From: VRUE01 sp963732225
Lineage (GTDB): Bacteria > Actinomycetota > Thermoleophilia > Solirubrobacterales > 70-9
DNA: 64,000 nt
Reading direction: 5' to 3'
NCBI GenBank assembly: GCA_963732225.1
Contig: CAVSYR010000002.1
Location: 868,001-932,000, forward strand
Of the stretch, positions 1-8,303 are shown one piece after another; positions within the stretch are counted from its first letter, which is position 1, and the number at the start of each line of letters is the position of its first letter. The notes beneath the pieces are model-generated. The model had not been told where the DNA came from. It saw nothing but the letters and a program-made list of their open reading frames with translations, and did no database searches. Both the position numbers and the translations under genes were made by a program.

Positions 1-1
1 G

Positions 2-1087
2 GAGGAGGAGCTGCACAAGCGGGTGATCGGCCAGGAGGTCGCGATCACCGCCGTCTCCAAGGCGATCCGCCGCTCGCGCGCCGGGATCAAGGATCCGAAG
101 CGCCCTGCCGGCTCATTCATCTTCCTTGGCCCCTCGGGGGTCGGCAAGACCGAGCTCGCTCGCACCCTGGCCGAATTCCTCTTTGGCGACGAGGAGTCGA
201 TGATCCGCATCGACATGTCCGAGTACATGGAGAAGCACGCGGTCAGCCGCCTGGTCGGTTCGCCGCCGGGCTACATCGGCTACGACGAGGGCGGTCAGCT
301 GACCGAGGCCGTGCGGCGCAAGCCGTACTCGGTGCTGCTGCTCGACGAGATCGAGAAGGCCCACCCCGACGTCTTCAACATCCTGCTGCAGATCCTCGAG
401 GACGGTCGCCTCACCGACGCCCAGGGCCGCACGGTCGACTTCCGCAACGCGATCGTGATCATGACCTCGAACATCGGCGCCTCGGAGATCGCCAAGAACA
501 CCTCGATCGGCTTCACCGTCGACGACGAGACCGGCATGTCCTATGACGCGATGAAGAGCCGGATCATGAGCGACCTGAAGAAGGTCTTCCGGCCCGAGTT
601 CCTCAACCGGATCGACGAGGTGATCGTCTTCCACAAGCTGGCCAAGGAAGAGGTCAAGGAGATCATCGACCTGATGATCAACCGCGTCCGCGTCCAGGTC
701 GCCGAACACGAGCTGCAGCTGGATCTGACCGACGAGGCCAAGGACCTGCTGGTCGACAAAGGCTGGGATCCCTCGATGGGAGCACGGCCGCTGCGCCGGG
801 CGATCCAGCGCTACATCGAGGACCCGCTGGCCGACGAAGTGCTGCGCCAGGGGCAGATGACACCCGGCTCGACCGTGATGGTCAAGCGCGATCCCTCCGG
901 CGACGAGGAGGACCGTCCGCTCAGCCTGACGATCATCAAACCGAAGAAGCAGGTGCGATCGAAGAAGTCCAAGCCCGAGCCCGAGAAGGTTGGCGTCGGC
1001 GCCAAGAAAGACGGCGGCGAGACCGATGGCGAGGGCGAGCCCGAGGCGGGCGGCGAGCAGCCGGCCCCCGAGGGCGACGCTTCCTGA
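2..1087 (+). CDS. clpC: ClpC ATPase, C-terminal part (5' end outside window)
   Basis: Last 361 residues of the HSP100 unfoldase ClpC, which feeds substrate proteins to the ClpP peptidase in the cytoplasm. The frame is already open at base 2 (EEELHKR precedes VIGQ), so the start, N-domain, first AAA+ module and middle domain lie upstream. Seen here is the second AAA+ module: Walker A GPSGVGKT (bases 128-151), Walker B LLLDEIEKAHP (from about base 335), the sensor-1 segment TSNIGAS and the sensor-2 segment GARPLRR. The final 50 or so residues form a Lys/Glu/Gly/Pro-rich tail of low complexity. Known Firmicutes order is clpC-radA-disA; radA is missing from this side and two unrelated genes separate clpC from disA. 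Confidence 0.95.
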   Translation, partial: EEELHKRVIGQEVAITAVSKAIRRSRAGIKDPKRPAGSFIFLGPSGVGKTELARTLAEFLFGDEESMIRIDMSEYMEKHAVSRLVGSPPGYIGYDEGGQLTEAVRRKPYSVLLLDEIEKAHPDVFNILLQILEDGRLTDAQGRTVDFRNAIVIMTSNIGASEIAKNTSIGFTVDDETGMSYDAMKSRIMSDLKKVFRPEFLNRIDEVIVFHKLAKEEVKEIIDLMINRVRVQVAEHELQLDLTDEAKDLLVDKGWDPSMGARPLRRAIQRYIEDPLADEVLRQGQMTPGSTVMVKRDPSGDEEDRPLSLTIIKPKKQVRSKKSKPEPEKVGVGAKKDGGETDGEGEPEAGGEQPAPEGDAS

Positions 1088-1100
1088 TCTCGGCGTAGTC

Positions 1101-2231
1101 GTGCGTCAACCTGGCCGCAGCGCGATCGGTACCTGGAGCGGTGGCCGCTTTCTCCACTTCGGCGAGACGGTCGACGAGGCGCGACTGGAGGCCGTGCTGC
1201 GCCCGGGGGACGGGATCGACACCGTGCTCAGCGCCGACACCTACGGACAGGGCGAGGCGGACTCGCTGCTCGGGCGAGCGCTGAAGGAGGTCCCCCGCGA
1301 TGAGTACTGCCTGGTCGGGGCGATCGGCCACGACTTCTACGAGGGCGAGCGCGACGGGCCGCGCGGCTTTCCCCGCTTCACCGACCCGCGCCTGCGTGGC
1401 GAGGCGGGGTACGCGGACTACCTACGGATGGCGACCGAGCGCAGCCTCGAGCGCCTTGGCGTCGACTCCCTCGACCTGCTGCTGCTGCACAACCCCGACC
1501 GGATCGGCTACTCGAGCGAGGCGGTGTGGGACGGCATGGCGGCGTTGCGGGAGGCTGGCTTGACTGGACGGATCGGCGTTGCCCCCGGACCGGCCAACGG
1601 CTTCACCCTCGACCTGATCGCCTGCCTGGAGCGCTTCGGCGAGCGGATCGACTGGGCGATGATCATCCTCAACCCGTTTGAGCCCTGGCCCGGCGAGCTC
1701 TGTCTCGCGGCGGCCGAGCGTCAGGACGTCAGCGTGATCACCCGCGTCGTCGACTACGGCGGCCTCTTCTGGGGCGACCTGCGCCCGGGCATGGAATTGG
1801 CCCGCGGCGACCACCGGGCATTTCGCCCCGAAGGCTGGATCGAGGCCGGCCTGGAGAAGCTGGAGCAAGTGCTGCCCTACGCGGAGCGGGCCGGACTGAC
1901 CCCGATCCAGCTCGCCTGTCAGTGGAACCTCGCCCATCCAGCAGTGGAGTGCGTGGTTCCAACCTTGATCCAGGAGACCGGCCCCGAAGCGCGCACGATC
2001 GAGCAGCAGCGGGCCGAGCTGGCGGCGCTGCCCGCTGAGCAACGCCTCAGCGACGAGGACGTCGCCGCGATCCGCGCGATCGGCGACAACACAGGCTGCA
2101 TGGCGCTAAAGGGGGCGAATCCCCAGCACGAGGGCGAGGAGCGGCCTGACCGCTGGGAGCTTTCAAGTGAGCTCGCCGAGGTCGGCACCCGCTGGGGCAT
2201 CGACCCCGGTCGTGACCTAGTCGCTTCGTAG
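1101..2231 (+). CDS. Aldo/keto reductase
   Basis: 376-residue NAD(P)H-dependent aldo/keto reductase of the TIM-barrel superfamily. The GTG at 1101 is chosen because it begins just before the family's first strand (SAIGTWSGG); the frame stays open upstream but only by overlapping clpC. The catalytic Tyr is likely Tyr48 in DTYGQGEAD, and LDLLLLHNPD (His130) is the usual strand-4 motif. DDVAAIRAIG near the C terminus resembles the cofactor-binding end of these enzymes. The substrate cannot be told from sequence. It starts 13 nt after clpC with no clear Shine-Dalgarno sequence, so it may be cotranscribed with clpC. Confidence 0.85.
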   Translation: MRQPGRSAIGTWSGGRFLHFGETVDEARLEAVLRPGDGIDTVLSADTYGQGEADSLLGRALKEVPRDEYCLVGAIGHDFYEGERDGPRGFPRFTDPRLRGEAGYADYLRMATERSLERLGVDSLDLLLLHNPDRIGYSSEAVWDGMAALREAGLTGRIGVAPGPANGFTLDLIACLERFGERIDWAMIILNPFEPWPGELCLAAAERQDVSVITRVVDYGGLFWGDLRPGMELARGDHRAFRPEGWIEAGLEKLEQVLPYAERAGLTPIQLACQWNLAHPAVECVVPTLIQETGPEARTIEQQRAELAALPAEQRLSDEDVAAIRAIGDNTGCMALKGANPQHEGEERPDRWELSSELAEVGTRWGIDPGRDLVAS

Positions 2232-2241
2232 TCTGCCCCGC

Positions 2242-3690
2242 GTGTTGGGGATAGACGAGCACAACCGACCTTGGTGGACGCTTGCGGGTACCTGCGCAGG
2301 TCTCTTTCTACTGATGCTCGACTCCACGGTCGTCGCACTGGCATTGCCCAGCATTCGTCATGACGTCGATGCCACTTCGGCGGGGCTGCAGTGGGTGATG
2401 AACGGCTATCTATTGGCAATCACGGTTTTCGTGGTGACGGCTGGGCGGCTGGGGGACATGTTTGGGCGGAAGCGACTCTTCCTCATCGGCATGGTTGTTT
2501 TCGCGCTTGGCTCGGTGGTGTCGGGGGCGGCTGGAAGTCAGGAGGCGCTGATTGGCGGCCGCATCCTGCAGGGGATCGGGGCGGCGCCGATGTTGCCGCT
2601 GTCGTTGGCGATCGTCTGCAATGCCTTCCCGGCTTCCGAACAGGCGCGGGCGCTCGGGGTTTGGGCTGGGGTTTCGGCGCTTGCGCTGGCGATTGGGCCA
2701 CTGGCGGGTGGGCTGCTGGTCGAAATCGACTGGCGGGTGATCTTCTGGATCAACCTGCCGGTGGCCCTGGTCGGGATCTGGATCACGGCGGTAGCGGCAC
2801 CTGAGTCGACCGATCCCGGGGCTGGCCGACGGGTGGACTTCACTGGGCTGTTGGCGCTGGGTATCGGGCTGGCGGCGGTCGTCCTGGCTCTGGTGCAGAG
2901 CAGGACCTGGAGCGGTGCGACGACGGCTGTGGTCGCCGTGGCGGGTCTTGTCTCCCTCTACGCCTTTTGGCGAGTCGAGCACCGGGTGCGTGAGCCGATC
3001 GTCGACTTCGAGCTCTTCCGCAACCGGCCCTACCTCGGCGCCAGTGCCGCCGCCTTTGCCCTGGTCGGCGCCTACTGGGGGGTGATGTTCTTCCAGCCCC
3101 AGTACCTGCAGGACGTGGCCGGCCACTCGGCTGTGCTCAGTGGGCTGATGATCCTGCCGATCACGGCGCCGATGGTGGTGATCTCACCGCTCTCGGCGCG
3201 CCTGATCGGCCGCTTCGGGGCGCGGCGGCTGATGACCGCCGGCATGGCCTGCGGCACGGCGGGCCTGCTCGTCCTGACCCAGCTCGAGGAAGGCAGCGGC
3301 TATGGCCTGTTGCTTGTTGGCTACCTGCTCTTCGGCATCGCCCTCGGCCTCGTCTACGCGCCGATGTCGACCGCGGCGATGGCGGCGATGCCGGCCGAGA
3401 AGGTGGGGATCGCCTCCGGTGTGCTGGCGATGGACCGGGTGATGGCGGGGACGATCGCGCTGGCCGCCTGCGGCGCCGTCTTTCACGCCCTTCAGGACGG
3501 TGGCAGCTCGTTTACGGCCGGAATTGCCGGCTCGACCTGGGTCCTGGTCGCGCTCTGTGCCATCGGTACGGTGCTGACCTGGCTCTTCGTGCGCGATCCG
3601 GAGCGTCCCGGGCCCGACCCGTCCGTGGCTGGCAGGCCCCAGCCGCGAGCCCTTCAGCACCACTTTCACCACCGCCGCTTCCACCTCTAG
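2242..3690 (+). CDS. MFS drug/metabolite exporter, DHA2 (EmrB/QacA) type
   Basis: 482-residue inner-membrane proton antiporter with about 14 predicted membrane segments. LDSTVVALALPSI (residues 26-38) is the DHA2 signature in helix 1, and AGRLGDMFGRKR (67-78) is MFS motif A between helices 2 and 3. The C terminus is a cytoplasmic His/Arg-rich tail (HHFHHRRFH). The GTG start has no Shine-Dalgarno but has TAGTCT at 2229-2234, 7 nt upstream, fitting a leaderless transcript. The early part of the gene uses G-ending and less common codons than its neighbours, which may mean later acquisition. Substrate unknown; this family covers drugs, bile acids and metabolites. Confidence 0.9.
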   Translation: MLGIDEHNRPWWTLAGTCAGLFLLMLDSTVVALALPSIRHDVDATSAGLQWVMNGYLLAITVFVVTAGRLGDMFGRKRLFLIGMVVFALGSVVSGAAGSQEALIGGRILQGIGAAPMLPLSLAIVCNAFPASEQARALGVWAGVSALALAIGPLAGGLLVEIDWRVIFWINLPVALVGIWITAVAAPESTDPGAGRRVDFTGLLALGIGLAAVVLALVQSRTWSGATTAVVAVAGLVSLYAFWRVEHRVREPIVDFELFRNRPYLGASAAAFALVGAYWGVMFFQPQYLQDVAGHSAVLSGLMILPITAPMVVISPLSARLIGRFGARRLMTAGMACGTAGLLVLTQLEEGSGYGLLLVGYLLFGIALGLVYAPMSTAAMAAMPAEKVGIASGVLAMDRVMAGTIALAACGAVFHALQDGGSSFTAGIAGSTWVLVALCAIGTVLTWLFVRDPERPGPDPSVAGRPQPRALQHHFHHRRFHL

Positions 3691-3732
3691 GCGTGATTTG
3701 GGCGGTTTAGATTTCTTAGGTGACCGGATTCC

Positions 3733-3767
3733 TTGACAATGACTATCCCGACCTGTCCACTAGAGAT
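3733..3767 (+). promoter_or_regulatory. Candidate sigma-70 promoter upstream of disA
   Basis: TTGACA at 3733-3738 is a perfect -35 box in the MFS-disA gap. Downstream, TAGAGA/TAGAGAT near 3761-3767 is a possible -10, but the spacing (22 nt) is too long, and at 17 nt only TCCACT is found. The -10 assignment is therefore weak. Confidence 0.35.
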
Positions 3768-3774
3768 TAGTCAC

Positions 3775-3796
3775 ACCGCATTCCAAAGCGGTTTTT
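3775..3796 (+). terminator. Small hairpin plus T-run just before disA
   Basis: ACCGC (3775-3779), an 8-nt loop, GCGGT (3788-3792), then TTTT. This has the shape of a weak intrinsic terminator or attenuator 16 nt upstream of the disA ATG. It lies between the TTGACA box and the gene. It could end MFS readthrough or attenuate a disA transcript; sequence alone does not decide. Confidence 0.4.
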
Positions 3797-3812
3797 GCCA
3801 TCCTAGAAGGCG

Positions 3813-4925
3813 ATGTCAGCGCTGCCTGGTGATGAGCTTCACGAGCTGTCCGAACGTCAAGATCCCAGGCTACTGAGGGCCCTTGACGTAGTCGCGCCGG
3901 GCGGTGCCCTGCGCGAGGGCCTCGACAACATAGTCCACTCGCGCACGGGCGGGCTGATCGTCGTCGGCGACGCGGGCGACATCTCGCACCTGCTCTCCGG
4001 CGGGATCAAGCTCGACATCGACTACACGCCGGCGATGCTCTACCAGGTGGCAAAGATGGACGGGGCGATCGTGCTCAACTCCGAGGCGACCAAGATCGCC
4101 TGGGCCAACGTGCAGTTGATGCCCGACCCGACGATCCTCTCGGCCGAGACCGGCACCCGCCACCGCACCGCCGAGCGCGTCTCCAAGCAGACCGAGGCGC
4201 TGGTAGTCGCGATCTCGCAGCGCCGCGACGTCGTCTCCCTCTACATCGAGGGGACCAAGTACATCCTTCAGGACATCCCAGCCGTGCTGGCCAAGGCGAA
4301 CCAGGGCCTGGCGACTCTCGACAAGTACCGCGCCCGCCTCGACCAGGTTTCCAACCGGCTCACCGTGCTCGAGTTCGAGGGCGGTGGCGTGCTCTACGAC
4401 GCACTCGCCGTGCTGCAGCGCGCCGAGCTGGTCACCCGCATGGCGGTCGAGGTCGAGCGCTACATCGTCGAGCTCGGCACCGAGGGTCGCCTGATCGAGA
4501 TGCAGCTGGAGGAGACGATGGTCGGCGTCGCCACCGACAAGACGGCGCTGGTCCGCGACTACTCGGTCGAGGACTCCGAGCAGAACCTGGCCACGGTGCT
4601 GCAGTCATTGGCCCGCCTCCCGCACGAGGACGTGCTCGACTTCGGTCGCCTCGGCGAGCTGCTCGGCTACGACCGCAAGCTCAACACACTCGACTTTCCG
4701 GTGGCCCCGCGTGGCTACCGCGTGCTCGGCCGCGTGCCGCGCATCCCCAAGCTTGTCGTCCAGAAGATCATCCAGGAGCTGGGTGGGCTGGAGGAGGTAC
4801 TCGCTGCCTCTGACGCCGACCTGGAGGCCGTCGATGGTGTCGGCTCTACAAGGGCCAAGGACATCCGCGAGGGCCTGCGCAGGCTTCAGGAGGTCGACAT
4901 GGTCGATCGGTATCTACAGAGCTAG
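3813..4925 (+). CDS. disA: Diadenylate cyclase DisA
   Basis: 370-residue DNA-scanning enzyme that joins two ATP into cyclic di-AMP and is thought to pause at branched DNA. The DAC domain carries the two signature motifs DGA (residues 83-85) and RHR (116-118). A helical spine follows, and the C-terminal helix-hairpin-helix DNA-binding domain reads LEAVDGVGSTRAKDIREGLR. Length and domain order match the family. CATCCT 8 nt before the ATG may be a leaderless -10. carD starts on the base after the disA stop codon, so the two are almost surely one operon; the c-di-AMP effector genes are not in this window. Confidence 0.95.
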   Translation: MSALPGDELHELSERQDPRLLRALDVVAPGGALREGLDNIVHSRTGGLIVVGDAGDISHLLSGGIKLDIDYTPAMLYQVAKMDGAIVLNSEATKIAWANVQLMPDPTILSAETGTRHRTAERVSKQTEALVVAISQRRDVVSLYIEGTKYILQDIPAVLAKANQGLATLDKYRARLDQVSNRLTVLEFEGGGVLYDALAVLQRAELVTRMAVEVERYIVELGTEGRLIEMQLEETMVGVATDKTALVRDYSVEDSEQNLATVLQSLARLPHEDVLDFGRLGELLGYDRKLNTLDFPVAPRGYRVLGRVPRIPKLVVQKIIQELGGLEEVLAASDADLEAVDGVGSTRAKDIREGLRRLQEVDMVDRYLQS

Positions 4926-5531
4926 ATGGCAACGGTCGCCATCGACAAACGAAAGGAGCACCCGATTTCTGAGCTAGCAGAGGAGGCCATGGAGGCGGGC
5001 TTCGAAGCGGACGTTGAGATCCCTTACGTCTGTGACTTCGAAGAGGGTGACAAGGTCGTCTACCCCCACCACGGTGCTGGTCTCGTGCTGAAGAAGGAGT
5101 CCCGGGAGCTGATGGGGGAGGAGCGTGACTACCTCACGATCAAGATCCTCCACAACGAACTCACGGTGATGGTCCCCTGCGAGAACGCCGGCGTCGCTGG
5201 GCTGCGCCGCGTTATCGACGAGGAAGAAATCAAGAAGGTCACCGACGTGCTCACCGACGAAGTCTCGGACATGCCGAAAAACTGGAACCGGCGCTTCAAG
5301 TACAACCGCGAGAAGATCAAGACCGGGGACGTGTTCGAGCTGGCCGAGGTCGTTCGCAACCTTGCCATCCGCGAGATGGAAAAGGGCCTCTCAACCGGTG
5401 AGAAGCAGATGTACACGCGGGCGAAGAAGATCCTCGCCTCGGAGTTCATGTACGCGCTCGACAAAGACGAGGAGGGCGCGGAGGAATACCTCGACGGGCT
5501 GCTGGAGGAGCGCTTCGCCGCCACGGCGTAG
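4926..5531 (+). CDS. carD: CarD family RNA polymerase-binding regulator
   Basis: CarD stabilises the open promoter complex by binding the RNA polymerase beta subunit and the -10 upstream fork; it is essential in mycobacteria. The RNAP-interacting domain starts at FEEGDKVVYPHHGAG (residues 38-52) and the helical DNA-binding domain runs from about residue 95 (MPKNWNRRFKYNREKI) to the end. Compared with about 160 residues in mycobacteria there is an N-terminal extension of roughly 37 residues. Start choice is uncertain. The ATG at 4926 abuts the disA stop and has no Shine-Dalgarno; an ATT at 4965 has AAAGGAG ending 6 nt upstream and would give a 188-residue protein; ATG 4989 is a third option. 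Confidence 0.92.
   Translation: MATVAIDKRKEHPISELAEEAMEAGFEADVEIPYVCDFEEGDKVVYPHHGAGLVLKKESRELMGEERDYLTIKILHNELTVMVPCENAGVAGLRRVIDEEEIKKVTDVLTDEVSDMPKNWNRRFKYNREKIKTGDVFELAEVVRNLAIREMEKGLSTGEKQMYTRAKKILASEFMYALDKDEEGAEEYLDGLLEERFAATA
4952..4967 (+). promoter_or_regulatory. Strong Shine-Dalgarno facing an in-frame ATT codon in carD
   Basis: AAAGGAG at 4952-4958, spacer CACCCG, then ATT at 4965-4967, which is in frame with carD (codon 14 if ATG 4926 is used). Spacing is ideal. No ATG/GTG/TTG lies at the position this site would serve, so it is either an ATT start or a chance purine run inside the gene. Confidence 0.45.
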
Positions 5532-5553
5532 CTCCGCAGCGTCTGTCACGGCC

Positions 5554-6249
5554 GTGATCGCGGCCGCCGGCTCCGGGCAGAGGCTCGGAGCCGGCGGCCC
5601 GAAGGCCTTCGTGCCACTGGCCGGCAGGGCGATGGTCGAGTGGTCGATTGCCGCCTTCCAGGCGGCGCCCTCGATCGGCTCGATCGTTGTCGCCTGCCCG
5701 CCCGGGCACGTCCACGATCTCGTTGGCGGCGACGTCGGCGTGGTCGACGGCGGCGTCACCAGGGCCGAGTCGGTCTCGAATGCCCTGGCGGCCGTTGGGA
5801 CCGAGCTGGTTGCGATCCACGACGCGGCTCGGCCGCTGGTTACGCCCGAGCTGATCGAGGAAGTGGTCGCGACACTGTGCGCGGATCCCGACGCCGCTGG
5901 CGCTATCGCGGCCACGTCGGTCACCGACACGATCAAGCGGGCCACACGCCCCCCTTTGACCACCCCTGAGGTAGCCGATGGAGGGCGGGTGATCGAATCG
6001 ACGGTCGACAGAGGTGCCCTCTGGGCGGCGCAGACGCCGCAGGTCTTCCGGGTTGAGGCGCTACGCGGGGCGCTGAGGGCTGATCCCGAGCGACTGGCTG
6101 CGGCGACTGACGAGGCGATGATGATCGAGGCGGCAGGTGGCACGGTCTTGATCCACCCCGCGCCGGCCGAGAACCTCAAGGTGACGACGCCGCTCGACCT
6201 GAAGCTCGCCGAGTTGCTGCTCGCCGAGCGCAGCGCCGCTGGCGCTTAA
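5554..6249 (+). CDS. ispD: 2-C-methyl-D-erythritol 4-phosphate cytidylyltransferase IspD
   Basis: Third step of the MEP isoprenoid pathway: MEP + CTP gives CDP-methylerythritol. The nucleotide-binding signature AAAGSGQRLG leads into GGPKAFVPL (Lys17), followed by DGGVTRAESVSNAL, IHDAARPLVTP and QTPQVF, all typical IspD blocks. 231 residues from GTG 5554 is normal length. That GTG sits unusually close to the first strand, but no other ATG/GTG/TTG exists upstream outside carD. It follows carD by 22 nt. ispF, its usual partner, lies 2 kb downstream, separated by inserted genes. Confidence 0.93.
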   Translation: MIAAAGSGQRLGAGGPKAFVPLAGRAMVEWSIAAFQAAPSIGSIVVACPPGHVHDLVGGDVGVVDGGVTRAESVSNALAAVGTELVAIHDAARPLVTPELIEEVVATLCADPDAAGAIAATSVTDTIKRATRPPLTTPEVADGGRVIESTVDRGALWAAQTPQVFRVEALRGALRADPERLAAATDEAMMIEAAGGTVLIHPAPAENLKVTTPLDLKLAELLLAERSAAGA

Positions 6250-6266
6250 GTGGCGCTATGCGCCAC
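6250..6266. terminator. Hairpin between convergent genes
   Basis: GTGGCGC-TAT-GCGCCAC, a perfect 7-bp stem directly after the ispD stop and overlapping the stop of the small minus-strand gene. There is no T-run. It could act as a bidirectional end signal. Confidence 0.4.
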
Positions 6267-6423
6267 CAAGGCGCCAATCAGTGCAGAGGGTCCAGGTCAG
6301 GGCTGCGGCGAAGCAGACTTGGCCGACGCCCAGGGCGACGCCGAAGCTGACCGCGCCGAGCGCCGTGGCGACGGCCGTGCCGAGGACGAAGGCTGCGAAC
6401 ATGATCGCCAGCTGGCGGATCAT
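6256..6423 (-). CDS. Small two-helix membrane protein coupled to DUF389 gene
   Basis: A 55-residue reading frame starting ATG at 6423 and ending TAG at 6258-6256. Its ATG overlaps the TGA of the upstream DUF389 gene (ATGA arrangement), which argues for translational coupling. The protein is almost entirely hydrophobic: one segment around residues 5-24 (LAIMFAAFVLGTAVATAL) and a second around 27-46 (FGVALGVGQVCFAAALTW), then a short polar tail ending DWRLGGA. I recognise no family. It may be an accessory subunit of the DUF389 protein or a membrane microprotein. The overlap and the composition are seen; the function is unknown. Confidence 0.6.
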   Translation of the reverse strand: MIRQLAIMFAAFVLGTAVATALGAVSFGVALGVGQVCFAAALTWTLCTDWRLGGA

Positions 6424-7412
6424 CGCCGCGCGCTCCGGGCGGCACCGTTTGGCAGGCCGGCGATGGCGCGACTGTCGTCGTCCATGTGGCGGCGCCGGCG
6501 CAGCTCGAAGAGCCGGCGCTGAATTGAGAGGGTGACGACGCCGGCCAGCACGATCGCGGTCAGGTTAACCGCCAGCTGCGCCATCGCCCCGCGCCATTCC
6601 GACCAGTCGGCGAGGGCGAAGGCGACGCCGATGTTGGCCGCGGCGGGGATCGTCGTCACCGAGATCAGCACGCCGATCAACGCCCCCGACTTGGCCGAGG
6701 TCAGCGAGAGCATGCCGGCGGCGCCGGCAAAGCAGGCGACGATGAAGGAGAAGTCTTCGGGCTTGGAGATGAACTGGGTCAGCGGGTGCATCGAGCCGCT
6801 GAAGTCGGCATCGAGCATCCCCGTCGCCTTCGAGATCAGGGTGAAGAGGAAGGCGGCGGTGATGCCGACCGGGAAGCCAATCGCGAGCGCCGTCAGCGAG
6901 CGCCGGGCGACATCGCGCCGCCGCTCGACCACCGCCACGCAGAAACCGGCCAGCGGCCCGAACTCGGGCCCGACCACCATCGCGCCGACGATCAGGATCG
7001 GCGAGCCGAGGAAGATGCCGACCGAGGCGATCAGGCAGGCCAGGACCATGAAGATGAGGAAGTTGCCGCCCAGCTCGGTGTTCTCGGAGGTGCGCGCCTC
7101 GACCTCCTCCCAGACGACGGCGTTGGAGGGCTTGCCGTAAGCGCTGCGCTCGGCTCGGTCGGCTGCGTCGGAGAGCTGCGAGTCGATCTGCTCGAGCGAG
7201 ATCGAGCCGTCGCGGGCCACGCCCAGCTCCTTCAGATCCTCGATCAGCACGCTGGCGTCCTCGCGGGCGATGTCGCAGAGGACGACATCGCCCTTGGGCT
7301 GGCGCGCGGCGCCGGAGAGGAAGACCAGATTGGTCGTCGAGGGCGCCGTTTCGAGCAGGTCGAGGACCTTGCCGCAGCGGTCTGCCGGGACGACGATCCG
7401 CAGGTGGACCAT
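6420..7412 (-). CDS. DUF389 family membrane protein
   Basis: 330-residue protein of the DUF389 family (uncharacterised bacterial membrane proteins). The first about 85 residues form a soluble ACT-like domain (VHLRIVVPADRCGKVLDLL), followed by a linker and about six hydrophobic segments, including GSPILIVGAMVVGPEFGPLAG, the most conserved family motif. The ATG at 7412 is chosen because TACGCT (7424-7419 on the minus strand) lies 6 nt upstream, the leaderless pattern, and because the family begins with this strand. It diverges from the PHP phosphatase gene across 45 bp and is coupled to the small membrane gene downstream. Confidence 0.85.
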   Translation of the reverse strand: MVHLRIVVPADRCGKVLDLLETAPSTTNLVFLSGAARQPKGDVVLCDIAREDASVLIEDLKELGVARDGSISLEQIDSQLSDAADRAERSAYGKPSNAVVWEEVEARTSENTELGGNFLIFMVLACLIASVGIFLGSPILIVGAMVVGPEFGPLAGFCVAVVERRRDVARRSLTALAIGFPVGITAAFLFTLISKATGMLDADFSGSMHPLTQFISKPEDFSFIVACFAGAAGMLSLTSAKSGALIGVLISVTTIPAAANIGVAFALADWSEWRGAMAQLAVNLTAIVLAGVVTLSIQRRLFELRRRRHMDDDSRAIAGLPNGAARSARR

Positions 7413-7457
7413 GGCCTCAGCGTATCCGCGGGCCGGGTCGCCTACTCTGCCCGTCCG

Positions 7458-8300
7458 ATGCTTACCGATTACCACCTCCACCTTCGTCCTGACGAGCCCG
7501 ATACCCCCGGCGAGCGCTTCTTCACCAGCGAGAACGTCGACCGCTACCTGGCTGCCGCCGAGGCCGCCGGGATCGCCGAGCTGGGAGTCTCCGAGCACGT
7601 CTACCGCTTCACCCAGGCGCTCGACCTCTGGCGCCACCCCCTCTGGGAGCAGGAGGCCCGCGACGATCTCGATTCCTACTGCGAGTTCGTCCGCAGTACG
7701 CCGCTGCGCCTCGGAATCGAGTGCGACTACATCCCCGCCGCTGAGGACCGCACGGCCGCCCTGCTCGAGGCGCGCGACTTCGACTACGTCGTCGGCTCGG
7801 TTCACTTCATCGGCGACAACGCGGTCGACCACCCGGGTTGGGACGTCTGGGAGAGCAAGGGCGATCCGGACGAGGTCTGGCGCCGCTACTTCGCCTCACT
7901 GGCCGAGTGCGCCCGCTCGGGGCTTTTCGACATCCTCGCCCACCCCGACCTGGTCAAGGTTTGGGGCGGAGCGCGGCCCCTGCCCGAGCGCGACCCGCGC
8001 TTCTTCTACGAGCCGGCGGTTGAAGCGATCGCCGAGAGCGGGATCGCGGTCGAGGTCTCCACCGCCGGCCTGCGCAAGCCCGTCGGCGAGATCTACCCGG
8101 CGGCCGGATTCGCCGAGATGTGCGTCGAGGCTGGCGCCTGCTTCGCCCTCTCTTCCGATGCTCACCTACCCGAGCAGGTCGGCTTTGGCTATGACCAGGC
8201 GCGCGAGTTCCTCGACGGGCTCGGGGTGGGGGAGATCTGCGTGTTCGAAGGCCGCAAGCGCCGGCTCGAGTCGCTGCCCGACCCGGTGCGCGAGGATTAG
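7458..8300 (+). CDS. PHP-domain phosphatase, histidinol-phosphatase HisJ-like
   Basis: 280-residue metal-dependent phosphoesterase of the PHP superfamily. The metal-binding motif HLH is seen at the start (DYHLHLRPDE), then SEHVYRF, IECDYI, VGSVHFIG, LAHPDLVK and ALSSDAH, the blocks that line the trinuclear metal site. This arrangement is typical of HisJ/HisK histidinol phosphatases (last phosphatase step of histidine synthesis), but other PHP phosphatases share it and no his genes are nearby. TACTCT lies 9 nt before the ATG. ispF follows after 3 nt, suggesting one transcript. Confidence 0.85.
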   Translation: MLTDYHLHLRPDEPDTPGERFFTSENVDRYLAAAEAAGIAELGVSEHVYRFTQALDLWRHPLWEQEARDDLDSYCEFVRSTPLRLGIECDYIPAAEDRTAALLEARDFDYVVGSVHFIGDNAVDHPGWDVWESKGDPDEVWRRYFASLAECARSGLFDILAHPDLVKVWGGARPLPERDPRFFYEPAVEAIAESGIAVEVSTAGLRKPVGEIYPAAGFAEMCVEAGACFALSSDAHLPEQVGFGYDQAREFLDGLGVGEICVFEGRKRRLESLPDPVRED

Positions 8301-8303
8301 CGG

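Noticed and set aside
6250..6535. Plus-strand open frames after ispD
   Set aside because: Antisense to the DUF389 gene and the small coupled membrane gene; composition is Ala/Arg-rich shadow.
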